Assembly: GCA_014378965.1 (NCBI GenBank) | Contig: JACMMR010000077.1 | Coordinates: 1 to 13,452, forward strand | Direction: 5' to 3' | Origin: Candidatus Parcubacteria bacterium | GTDB taxonomy: Bacteria; Patescibacteriota; Minisyncoccia; Phycocordibacterales; CAIZLB01 | DNA: 13,452 nt | Shown here: positions 1 through 6,749 of the stretch, piece after piece | How the letters are laid out: every line of letters begins with the position of its first letter | Position numbering within the stretch: the first letter of the stretch is position 1 | Program-made: the position numbers and the translations under genes | Notes under the pieces: model-generated | What the model saw: the letters and a program-made list of their open reading frames with translations, nothing else | Databases searched by the model: none | What the model was told of the DNA's origin: nothing

Positions 1-1053
1 ACCATAGATAGAAAAATCTTGTAGCCAAGGACGCATCATTTTATTTGCAGTTGAAGTTCCATATCGCACATTCAACCTCCCCAACCCTTGTTGCATTGAA
101 TCATGAATGACTTGGTATGGACTGCTATTTGGCTTTTTTATACCATTCCAATTATCAGGAAAATGTGATGGATAAATCATTCCAGAAATATAATCCACAT
201 TCTCAGAAAAATCATCGAGATGTTGTCCTATTGTAAGATCATCATTATTTGTTAAAACCATACCAAACACATCTGCTGACAACGGAATATCACCAAGCTC
301 TTTACGAATAATTCCAACAAAGTTTTTTAAAGTAGCTCTTCTTTTTTCAGTATTTGTCGATGATGCATTCACAGTGTCACTATATTCATATTTTAATAAA
401 TTCATTTGCCCATCAGATGGGTAGCGAATATAATCCAATTGTATTTCATCAAAACCAGATTCGTACACAGCTTTAGAAATATCAGCAATGTAGTGTGCTG
501 TTTTTTCCTCATGAGGTGATAACCAATAATGACCTTTCCCATCTCTCCATGGAGTTCCATCAGCTTTATTCGCAGATAACTCAAGATTATTTTTTGTAAA
601 ACATTCATCTCTCATCACCGCAATACGCGCAATAACATAAATATTTTTTTGATGATAATAATCCAATTTAGATCTTAAATCTTCATTTGAAATAAGTGGC
701 TTCACACATGGTGTATCAAATCCAATATCATAATCAATTATTCCTGGTGCATCTTTAATATCAACAACAATCGTATTAATAGTTGTAGTGTCAAGCATCA
801 TGTCAAGTCTTTCGAGAAATGGTTTATATAAAAAACTATTGGCCGAAACATATATTCCACGAACTTCATTAGGTGTTTTTACATGAGACATTTTCTTAAC
901 TTCTGGCTCTACAGGTTGAGGGGGTGCAAATGATATATCGTCTACTTTTGTTGGAACAACTTCTGCTGTTATATATTTTGAGGAAATAGCTTTTACTCCA
1001 ACGAAAAGTAAAAAAAGAATGATTAACGTTAATAAAATTTTGACGAATTTCAT
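1..1053 (-). CDS. Putative glycoside hydrolase, DUF4015 family, membrane-anchored (3' end cut by window edge)
   Basis: The frame is open from the ATG at 1053 to the left edge (351 codons, no stop), so the C-terminus lies outside the window. Residues 5-22 form a hydrophobic signal anchor. A Pro-rich linker (about 32-60) follows, and then a TIM-barrel-like domain from about residue 64. Matches to the DUF4015 putative glycosyl hydrolase family are EVRGIYVSANSF (63-74), TIVVDIKDAPG (94-104), IYVIARIAVMRDE (138-150), a WRDGKGHYWLSP stretch (169-180), FDEIQLDYIRYPSDG (201-215) and ADVFGM (260-265). Acidic residues in VDIKD and FDEIQLDY are the expected active-site candidates. The protein probably acts outside the cytoplasmic membrane on a polysaccharide; the substrate is unknown. 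The start is supported by an extended -10 that ends 7 nt upstream and by the signal anchor. It lies downstream of pyrG on the same strand but has its own promoter. The family assignment is from motif memory, not a search. Confidence 0.85.
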   Translation of the reverse strand, partial: MKFVKILLTLIILFLLFVGVKAISSKYITAEVVPTKVDDISFAPPQPVEPEVKKMSHVKTPNEVRGIYVSANSFLYKPFLERLDMMLDTTTINTIVVDIKDAPGIIDYDIGFDTPCVKPLISNEDLRSKLDYYHQKNIYVIARIAVMRDECFTKNNLELSANKADGTPWRDGKGHYWLSPHEEKTAHYIADISKAVYESGFDEIQLDYIRYPSDGQMNLLKYEYSDTVNASSTNTEKRRATLKNFVGIIRKELGDIPLSADVFGMVLTNNDDLTIGQHLDDFSENVDYISGMIYPSHFPDNWNGIKKPNSSPYQVIHDSMQQGLGRLNVRYGTSTANKMMRPWLQDFSIYG

Positions 1054-1060
1054 AAGTTTT

Positions 1061-1071
1061 ATTTTAGCATA
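1061..1071 (-). promoter_or_regulatory. Extended -10 promoter of the DUF4015 gene
   Basis: TATGCTAAAAT reads on the minus strand: TGC at 1069-1067 and hexamer TAAAAT at 1066-1061. Seven bases separate it from the ATG at 1053, so the predicted transcription start is at or next to the start codon. The same 11-mer precedes the exonuclease gene at 5178-5188. No Shine-Dalgarno sequence is present. Confidence 0.65.
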
Positions 1072-1104
1072 AGTAGTGTTGATTTATAAGGCATTTTAGT
1101 TTTT

Positions 1105-2754
1105 TTATCTCATCATCGCCCTCACTAACCCATCAAACAACGGGTGTGAACTCGTCGGTCGTGATAAAAATTCTGGATGAGATTGTGTAGCTACAAAAAA
1201 TGGATGTATACTCTTCCCCAACTCTATCATCTCCATCAATTTTCCATCAATAGATTTTCCGGAAAATAATAATCCTTTTTTCTCAAGATCAAAAACATAG
1301 CTATTATTCACCTCATATCGATGTCGATGTCTTTCTGTAACAATATCTGCTTTATATAGACCAGACACAATACTTCCCTTCAATAATTTACATCTAAAAG
1401 ATCCAAGTCGCATACTTCCACCCATTGTTAGTTTAACCAGATTTTCTTTTTGACTCTCCATAATATCAATAATCTTATGCTCGCAATTTTTATTAATCTC
1501 TGTTGTATGTGCATCTTTTAAACCTAAAACATTTTGCGCATATTCTATAACAGCAAGTTGCATACCATAACAGATTCCAAGATATGGAATTTTATTCTTT
1601 CGAACAAATTCGATTGATTTTAATATTCCATCAACTCCAGTCGTACCAAATCCTCCAGGAACTATAAGTCCGTTACATCTTTTGAATATGTCTTTTAAAA
1701 TTCCGTGGTTTTTTTCTATCGTTTTAGAATCAACCCATTCTATTTCTATACCAGCTTTTGCTTTAGTTGCAGCAAATTTTAATGCTTCTATTACAGATAG
1801 ATACGAATCAGTTAATGTAAAGTCTCCCGTGTCAAAATACTTACCTATCATAGCAATTCTTAAGTTTTTTATTTTATTAGAATGAATATTTTTAACAAAA
1901 TTTTTCCAATCTGACCATAGTTTTACTGACTGTGCATCAGGTTTTTTATTTTTTAAAGATAAACTTTTTAATACTAGTTCACCTATCTTATCTTTTTCAA
2001 AATTGACCGGCACATCATATATACTTTTAATGTCAGGTGCCGAGATCACATTTTCTATTGGTACATTGCATGAAATAGATATCTTTTCTTTTCTTTTTGC
2101 ATCTAATGCAACTTCAGACCGTGCAATAATAAAATCAGGATGTAGACCATAGCAATTGAGTTCTCGTACTGCATTTTGTGTGGGCTTGGATTTCATCTCA
2201 CCTATTGCCCCAGGAGTTGGAAGATAAGATACAACAACAACTATGACGTCTTTCGGACTTTGTAATTTCATCGTTTTTGCTGCTTCCATAAACATAGCAT
2301 TTTGAAAATCACCGATCGTACCACCGATCTCAACTATTGTTATATCTGATCCATTTTCTTTCGTTGCTTTTTGAAATCGATTTATAATCTCATCGCGTAC
2401 ATGAGGAATAGCTTCAACACATTTTCCACCATAGCCAAGCGCTCTTTCTCTATCAATAACTGCTTTGTACACCATACCTGAAGTCATATAATTTGCTTGA
2501 GAAATATCTTGGTTTAGAAATCTTTCATAGTTTCCCATATCTTGATCAGTCTCTAAACCCTCTTTCATAACAAAAACTTCACCATGTTCCGTTGGGTTCA
2601 TGGTGCCTGCATCGACGTTTAAATAAGGGTCAGCTTTTACGAGATTAACTTTGTAACCTTTAGTTTTTAATATAAGTCCTAGTGAGGACGTTGCTATGCC
2701 TTTTCCAACTCCAGACATAACTCCGCCGATCACGAATATATATTTAGATTTCAT
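1105..2754 (-). CDS. pyrG: CTP synthase (glutamine-hydrolysing)
   Basis: Makes CTP from UTP, ATP and glutamine, the last step of de novo pyrimidine nucleotide synthesis, in the cytosol. At 549 aa it has normal family length. The N-terminal synthetase domain shows the P-loop GGVMSGVGKG (10-19), DPYLNVDAGTMNPTEHGEVF (42-61), ETDQDMGNYERF (68-79), EIGGTIGD (142-149) and the UTP-binding KSKPTQNAVREL (188-199). The C-terminal class I glutamine amidotransferase domain (about 297-549) has the oxyanion strand VPGGFG (365-370), nucleophile Cys395 in GICYGMQ, and the His526/Glu528 pair in SHPEF. All catalytic residues are present. Small departures from the common sequence, such as GICYGMQ for GICLGMQ, look like lineage variation. 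The start is backed by a -10 element 7 nt upstream. A leader of the Bacillus GGGC type for pyrimidine-controlled expression is not visible. Confidence 0.98.
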   Translation of the reverse strand: MKSKYIFVIGGVMSGVGKGIATSSLGLILKTKGYKVNLVKADPYLNVDAGTMNPTEHGEVFVMKEGLETDQDMGNYERFLNQDISQANYMTSGMVYKAVIDRERALGYGGKCVEAIPHVRDEIINRFQKATKENGSDITIVEIGGTIGDFQNAMFMEAAKTMKLQSPKDVIVVVVSYLPTPGAIGEMKSKPTQNAVRELNCYGLHPDFIIARSEVALDAKRKEKISISCNVPIENVISAPDIKSIYDVPVNFEKDKIGELVLKSLSLKNKKPDAQSVKLWSDWKNFVKNIHSNKIKNLRIAMIGKYFDTGDFTLTDSYLSVIEALKFAATKAKAGIEIEWVDSKTIEKNHGILKDIFKRCNGLIVPGGFGTTGVDGILKSIEFVRKNKIPYLGICYGMQLAVIEYAQNVLGLKDAHTTEINKNCEHKIIDIMESQKENLVKLTMGGSMRLGSFRCKLLKGSIVSGLYKADIVTERHRHRYEVNNSYVFDLEKKGLLFSGKSIDGKLMEMIELGKSIHPFFVATQSHPEFLSRPTSSHPLFDGLVRAMMR

Positions 2755-2761
2755 ATTCCTT

Positions 2762-2767
2762 ATTTTA
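2762..2767 (-). promoter_or_regulatory. -10 element of pyrG
   Basis: TAAAAT on the minus strand (in TACTAAAATA), 7 nt before the ATG at 2754. AGGA lies in between but only 2 nt from the ATG, too close to act as a normal ribosome binding site. Leaderless initiation therefore fits better. Confidence 0.55.
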
Positions 2768-2841
2768 GTATTTTGAAAATAAAAAACGAACTTGGCGAGT
2801 ATTGATTTTAATGGTGGGATATATTAATTCAAGTTAAGTAT

Positions 2842-2850
2842 TGCTATAAT
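2842..2850 (+). promoter_or_regulatory. Orphan extended -10 promoter reading toward the antisense strand of smr
   Basis: TGCTATAAT is a perfect extended -10 (TGC 2842-2844, TATAAT 2845-2850) on the plus strand, in a spacer whose flanking genes both run on the minus strand. An ATG follows after 7 bases, the same geometry as at the real genes of the window. No long ORF follows. Confidence 0.55.
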
Positions 2851-2857
2851 CTTATTC

Positions 2858-2914
2858 ATGCAAATAACCTCAAATTCAAAAGTTAATAACGCTATAAAAA
2901 TATTAGGATTATAA
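2858..2914 (+). CDS. Possible 18-aa leaderless small protein
   Basis: The ORF reads MQITSNSKVNNAIKILGL and stops at TAA. It begins 7 nt after a perfect extended -10 (TGCTATAAT, 2842-2850), exactly the spacing seen at the recognised genes. It lies between pyrG and smr on the opposite strand and ends 15 nt before the 3' end of smr. The composition is unremarkable: a polar first half and a weakly hydrophobic tail. I do not recognise it. The alternatives are that the transcript is a non-coding antisense RNA to smr, or that the promoter match is fortuitous in AT-rich DNA. Confidence 0.25.
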   Translation: MQITSNSKVNNAIKILGL

Positions 2915-2929
2915 GAATTTAGAAATTAA

Positions 2930-3184
2930 TTAATCTTTCTTGATGGGTAATTTTACTTTTATCACCCCGTTTACATTTTCACCCACTAAACTTCTTTCTT
3001 TAAGATAATTGATCACAAAACTCGGCAGCACTGGACCGTGAACAGATCGACTTCCCACCCCGACTACAATATGTAATATATGAATAGTTTTATGAGTTTT
3101 TAACCAGTCAAAAAGACTATCCAGCGCTCGTCTAGACTGAGACATGTTCATACCATGGAGGTCGATTTCATGAATAAGGGTCAT
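2930..3184 (-). CDS. Small stand-alone Smr-domain protein
   Basis: An 84-aa protein that is essentially one Smr domain (the C-terminal domain type of MutS2). It contains IHEIDLHGMN (the LDLHG motif), then VVGVGSRSVHGPVLP, corresponding to the conserved glycine-rich turn before the C-terminal helix, then a conserved IKVKLP strand. Family members are nucleic-acid binding and some are nickases; the cellular role here is unknown. The frame stays open upstream to a GTG at 3247. I prefer the ATG at 3184 because an extended -10 (TGCTATATT) lies 8 nt upstream of it, inside the longer reading, and because the domain begins right there. It is divergent from the ABC transporter gene. The MutS ATPase part is absent, so this is not mutS2. 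Confidence 0.85.
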   Translation of the reverse strand: MTLIHEIDLHGMNMSQSRRALDSLFDWLKTHKTIHILHIVVGVGSRSVHGPVLPSFVINYLKERSLVGENVNGVIKVKLPIKKD

Positions 3185-3192
3185 TGTTGTGT

Positions 3193-3203
3193 AATATAGC
3201 ATA
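3193..3203 (-). promoter_or_regulatory. Extended -10 promoter of smr
   Basis: TATGCTATATT on the minus strand (TGC 3201-3199, hexamer TATATT 3198-3193), 8 nt before the ATG at 3184. It shares TATGCTA with the promoters at 1061-1071 and 5178-5188. It decides the smr start: the in-frame GTG at 3247 would lie upstream of the promoter. Confidence 0.6.
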
Positions 3204-3271
3204 TCCATGTAATTTAAAACCTTTTGGTCCGTTATATAGAAGTACACCTTATTTTTATTATCAAATTAATC

Positions 3272-3277
3272 TAAATT
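3272..3277 (+). promoter_or_regulatory. Weak -10 candidate for the ABC transporter gene
   Basis: TAAATT lies 9 nt before the ATG at 3287. It is the poorest match of the set and has no TGn extension, so it is listed only because its position fits the pattern. No Shine-Dalgarno sequence is seen. Confidence 0.3.
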
Positions 3278-3286
3278 AAACAATAT

Positions 3287-5173
3287 ATGAAATTTATCTA
3301 CATAGTCAATGAATATATTAAGGTTGCATTTAAGTGTTTGAAGTATGTGTATAGTATTAACAAAAAAGGTACCGTATTTCGCCTCGGTGTTTTAATACTC
3401 TTCCCTGTTTTGAGTAATGTTATAAATATTATCAATGCTCGCCTCGCCAATAGTATGCAACAGTCATATGGAACAGGTGTAATGAAGTACATATTACCAA
3501 TATTTGGATTTTTAATAGTGTTCACATTTTTAGAATCTTTTTTTAGTTTTTTGAGTAATAAGCTCTCTATCTCGATGCAGAGAAAATTAAACGATCAAGT
3601 TTTTACAGACCAACTTAGTAAAAAGAAAGATTTTACCATTCCTTTTATTGATTCGAGTGATTATGAAGAATTGAGACAAAGAATCGAAATTAATGGAGAA
3701 GGTCGTTATGCTCAAGTTGCTGTTACAAATAGTATCCCTGAATTCCTGAGCATTGTCGTAAACTTGATCTTTACTATTTATATTACTTATTCATATGATT
3801 GGAAATTTGCCACATTAATATTGCTGGCATCATTACCTGGATTTTATATTTCATTTACAAGAAGTTTTGTTATGCGAAAAAATTGGGAAAATCATTTGGA
3901 TGATAATAAATATTACAGCATATACTCAGGAATGTTTATGAATTACCAATCACTTAAAGATGCTAAGAGTTCAAACAATACCAACATGTTTATAAAAAAA
4001 TACAGAGATTGGAAAGATGGATTTACAAACAGTCAGATAAAAATACAAAATAAATATTCAAATCTAGTATTTCTCTCAGGTATGCTGATGACTTTCATTA
4101 TTTTCACAATTCAATTCTTTGTTATCAAGGATGTTGTAGCCGGTGCCATGCTTATTGGTTCTGCAACACTTGTTATTGTTCAAGTTTCTAGACTAGAGAG
4201 CTATATTAGTAGATTGTCTTGGTTTTTACCTGAACAATACGAAAACGTAGTAACCTCAAAATATTTATTTCTACAAGCTGAAACAATAGAAAATACTGAT
4301 AAGATCACAGGTTCAGAATTTTACACCGAAAACGATACGATAGAATTTAAAAATATAAATTTTAAGTACGAAGATACAAAGTTTACTTCATTACATAAAC
4401 TGAATGATGAAATTGATAATATAGCGGTAAAATATTTTGGTCTTAAAAAACAAGATCAAATTATTAAAGAAAAAGATGGTTCTAATTTTAACTTGTATAT
4501 TGATAACTTAGTTATTAATAAAGGAGAAAAAATAGCAATCGTTGGAAAAAACGGAAATGGTAAAACAACTTTCATACAACTCTTGTTAAATATATATCAA
4601 CCAACTTCCGGTGAAATATTATTATTTGGTAATAACCTTAAAAATTTATCTCAAGAAACAATATTAAATAATTTTTCTGCATTATATCAAGATTATTCCC
4701 AACAATCACTAAAAACTCATGAATATATAGCTCTTTCTGAAAAAGGTGAAATAGACATGGATAAAATTAAATCATCTTCTAAAATCGCAACCGCAGATGA
4801 ATTCATCGAAAAATGGGACAATCAATATACACAACAGCTAGGAGTATATATGAAAGGAGTTAAGCCTTCAAAAGGACAGTGGCAGAAACTAGCACTCGCT
4901 CGAACATTCTACAAAGACTCCCCTGTTATTATCCTCGATGAGCCAACGGCATCAATCGATGCAACATCCAGTAAAAAAATTTTTGAAAATCTGAAAGATA
5001 TAGATAAGAGTAAGACACTTATTATCATCTCGCACAATATGACCGATATTGCAAAATTCGTAGACCGAATAATAATTTTTGACAAGGGGCGCATCGTTGG
5101 TGACGGTACACATAAGGAACTTCTCAAATCATCCCCTGTCTACAAGGACCTATATGAGAGTGAGAGTCGATAA
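3287..5173 (+). CDS. ABC transporter, fused permease and ATPase (half-transporter exporter)
   Basis: A 628-aa half transporter that would work as a dimer in the cytoplasmic membrane; the substrate is unknown. The membrane domain covers about 1-310, with hydrophobic segments near 32-52, 67-90, 147-190 and 262-300. The ATPase domain follows: Walker A GKNGNGKTT (420-428), Q-loop Gln468 in ALYQDY, Walker B VIILDEP with Asp551/Glu552, D-loop SIDATSS and H-loop His583. Two oddities stand out. The signature motif reads PSKGQ (527-531) where LSGGQ is expected, although the following WQKLALAR is normal. In addition, about 50 residues lie between FKNINFKY (354-361) and GEKIAIVG (413-420), roughly 30-40 more than usual. 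All other catalytic motifs are intact, so an active ATPase is likely. The upstream -10 candidate is weak (TAAATT 3272-3277). It is divergent from smr. Confidence 0.93.
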   Translation: MKFIYIVNEYIKVAFKCLKYVYSINKKGTVFRLGVLILFPVLSNVINIINARLANSMQQSYGTGVMKYILPIFGFLIVFTFLESFFSFLSNKLSISMQRKLNDQVFTDQLSKKKDFTIPFIDSSDYEELRQRIEINGEGRYAQVAVTNSIPEFLSIVVNLIFTIYITYSYDWKFATLILLASLPGFYISFTRSFVMRKNWENHLDDNKYYSIYSGMFMNYQSLKDAKSSNNTNMFIKKYRDWKDGFTNSQIKIQNKYSNLVFLSGMLMTFIIFTIQFFVIKDVVAGAMLIGSATLVIVQVSRLESYISRLSWFLPEQYENVVTSKYLFLQAETIENTDKITGSEFYTENDTIEFKNINFKYEDTKFTSLHKLNDEIDNIAVKYFGLKKQDQIIKEKDGSNFNLYIDNLVINKGEKIAIVGKNGNGKTTFIQLLLNIYQPTSGEILLFGNNLKNLSQETILNNFSALYQDYSQQSLKTHEYIALSEKGEIDMDKIKSSSKIATADEFIEKWDNQYTQQLGVYMKGVKPSKGQWQKLALARTFYKDSPVIILDEPTASIDATSSKKIFENLKDIDKSKTLIIISHNMTDIAKFVDRIIIFDKGRIVGDGTHKELLKSSPVYKDLYESESR

Positions 5174-5177
5174 AATC

Positions 5178-5188
5178 TATGCTAAAAT
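5178..5188 (+). promoter_or_regulatory. Extended -10 promoter of the exonuclease gene
   Basis: TATGCTAAAAT (TGC 5180-5182, hexamer TAAAAT 5183-5188) starts just after the ABC gene's TAA (5171-5173) and ends 6 nt before the ATG at 5195. The 11-mer is identical to that before the DUF4015 gene. A transcript from here would begin at the start codon. Confidence 0.65.
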
Positions 5189-5194
5189 ATTCCA

Positions 5195-5779
5195 ATGCTA
5201 CATAAAATATTTCTTGACATTGAAACTCAAAACACATTCGCTATGGCAAACAGTAACGACCCGGTAGACTTGGACCTTTCTATCATGTGTACCTATGACA
5301 CTAAAACTGGAAAATATGAAAGTTATGACCTAAACACAATCTCCACACTCTGGCCACATCTTGAAGCAACTGACATTATCGTAACATTCAATGGTGACCA
5401 CTTTGACCTCCCTATCATGAATAAATATTATAATGGTGACTTAACAAAATTCCGTCATGTCGATCTTCTAAAAGAAGTACAGAAATCAATCGGTCGAAGA
5501 GTTGGACTCGATAACATCGCACAAGCAACACTTGGTGTTGGTAAAACTGGACATGGACTTGAGGCAATCACATGGTGGAAAAACGGCGAGATTGACAAAA
5601 TCATCGAGTATTGTAAAGGTGATGTAAAAGTGACTAAAGAAGTCTACGAATATGCTATGAAAGAGAAAAAGCTTTTTTACACAGATGGAACCGAGAAAAA
5701 AGTAATACCGATCGAGATAAAAGATTGGGAGAAAAATACTGAGTTGGATGGAATGCTTACTTATTCCTTACCATTTTAA
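5195..5779 (+). CDS. RNase H-like 3'-5' exonuclease, DnaQ/YprB type
   Basis: A 194-aa single-domain member of the DEDD (RNase H-like) exonuclease fold, closest by eye to the YprB / RNase_H_2 group. Metal-binding positions visible are FLDIET (Asp8, Glu10), FNGDHFDLPIM (Asp68 and Asp71) and a C-terminal YCKGDVKVT with Tyr139 and Asp143, the DEDDy-like arrangement. It probably removes nucleotides from DNA or RNA 3' ends in the cytosol; which nucleic acid cannot be told. It carries no polymerase or helicase domain and is not the replicative proofreading subunit by any visible feature. It starts 21 nt after the ABC gene but from its own promoter. A hairpin terminator follows it. Confidence 0.85.
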   Translation: MLHKIFLDIETQNTFAMANSNDPVDLDLSIMCTYDTKTGKYESYDLNTISTLWPHLEATDIIVTFNGDHFDLPIMNKYYNGDLTKFRHVDLLKEVQKSIGRRVGLDNIAQATLGVGKTGHGLEAITWWKNGEIDKIIEYCKGDVKVTKEVYEYAMKEKKLFYTDGTEKKVIPIEIKDWEKNTELDGMLTYSLPF

Positions 5780-5798
5780 ATCAGATATATATAAAAAA

Positions 5799-5834
5799 AA
5801 TAAGTTATCCCTAACCAGGATGATTATTTTTTTT
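5799..5834 (+). terminator. Intrinsic terminator after the exonuclease gene
   Basis: Left arm AATAAGTTATCC (5799-5810), loop CTAACCA, right arm GGATGATTATT (5818-5828), with one bulged G and one G-T pair, followed by six T residues. It lies 20 nt past the stop codon. Confidence 0.6.
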
Positions 5835-5868
5835 AGATATCTAAATACACCAAAACTATACAACACAA

Positions 5869-5904
5869 AAATAAAGTCATTCAAGGAAAGAATGATTTAT
5901 TTTT
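5869..5904 (+). terminator. Second hairpin before the DsbA-like gene, probable terminator
   Basis: Arms AAATAAA-G-TCATTC (5869-5882) and GAATGATTTATTT (5890-5902) form a 13-bp stem with a single bulged G around a 7-nt purine loop, followed by TT. It stands between the first terminator and the next promoter. It may insulate that promoter from read-through, or it may be a stabilising 3' hairpin. Confidence 0.5.
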
Positions 5905-5918
5905 CTGTTATATAGAGG

Positions 5919-5924
5919 TATAAT
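5919..5924 (+). promoter_or_regulatory. -10 element of the DsbA-like gene
   Basis: Perfect TATAAT, 7 nt before the ATG at 5932. There is no Shine-Dalgarno sequence between it and the ATG. Confidence 0.6.
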
Positions 5925-5931
5925 ACAGAGT

Positions 5932-6735
5932 ATGGAAAACACACAAAACGAAACTACACATGCACATTCAACACCGCAAGTAGTAACAAACAAAAAAAAC
6001 ATTTCAAATTTTATAACACCAATTGCTATAGTGATAGCTGGTATCGTAATAGCCGCAGCCCTATATACACGAGGTGATCTACCTAGTAAAACAATAGGTA
6101 GTAATAAAAACGTGGTAAGTGATGCACTCTCAGGACCAAAGGCTGAGTTTACGGATATTAAAAGCACTGACCATATTAGAGGTAGTAAGGATGCTAAAGT
6201 TGTTATTATCGAATATTCTGATACTGAGTGCCCTTTTTGTAAGGTTTACCACGAGACTATGAAAAAAATATACGCAGAATTTGGTAAAGATAATCAAGTA
6301 GCATGGGTATACAGACATTTTCCTATTTCATATGGTGATAGACCACTTCATAAAAAATCTGCCAAAGAGGCTGAAGCAACAGAGTGTGCAGCAGAGCTTG
6401 GTGGAGCTGATATGTTCTGGAAATATACAGACGCGGTTTATGAGACCACAACATCAAATGACACACTTGATGCAAATGTATTACCTCAACTTGCTACGAA
6501 ACTTGGATTAGATACTGCAAAATTTACAGCATGTCTCGACAGTGGCAAATATGCTGACAAAGTTAAAACTTCATATGATGAAGCCCTTAAGGCTGGTGCA
6601 AAAGGAACACCATATACTGTTATCAGATTTAAAGGTGAATTTATTCCTCTTGTAAATGATACTGGAGAAGGATTAGGTGCTCTTCCTTACGAAGTTGTAA
6701 ATAAAATCGTGAATCAGCTTCTTAGTCAAAAATAA
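5932..6735 (+). CDS. Membrane-anchored DsbA-like thiol-disulfide oxidoreductase
   Basis: A 267-aa protein with a short polar N-terminus, one membrane anchor (about 27-46) and an extracytoplasmic thioredoxin-fold domain of the DsbA/BdbD (Thioredoxin_4) kind. The redox motif is CPFC (Cys100, Cys103) in YSDTECPFC, and the cis-proline loop is GTP (225-227). The middle insertion is helical, as usual for DsbA. It has two further cysteines, Cys152 and Cys201. It likely forms or reshuffles disulfides in exported proteins. No partner to reoxidise it (DsbB or VKOR type) lies in the window. The start is fixed by TATAAT 7 nt upstream and by the anchor. It is followed after 14 nt by the MFS gene, which has its own -10 element. 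Confidence 0.92.
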   Translation: MENTQNETTHAHSTPQVVTNKKNISNFITPIAIVIAGIVIAAALYTRGDLPSKTIGSNKNVVSDALSGPKAEFTDIKSTDHIRGSKDAKVVIIEYSDTECPFCKVYHETMKKIYAEFGKDNQVAWVYRHFPISYGDRPLHKKSAKEAEATECAAELGGADMFWKYTDAVYETTTSNDTLDANVLPQLATKLGLDTAKFTACLDSGKYADKVKTSYDEALKAGAKGTPYTVIRFKGEFIPLVNDTGEGLGALPYEVVNKIVNQLLSQK

Positions 6736-6737
6736 TT

Positions 6738-6743
6738 TATAAT
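6738..6743 (+). promoter_or_regulatory. -10 element of the MFS-like gene
   Basis: Perfect TATAAT in the 14-nt spacer after the DsbA-like gene, 6 nt before the ATG at 6750. Confidence 0.55.
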
Positions 6744-6749
6744 TTAAAA

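Noticed and set aside
402..608. 68-aa minus-strand ORF
   Set aside because: It lies in another frame inside the DUF4015 gene, whose frame is open from 1053 to the window edge with clear family motifs.
5079..5267. 62-aa plus-strand ORF bridging the ABC and exonuclease genes
   Set aside because: It is out of frame with both real genes, and a promoter and the exonuclease start lie inside it.
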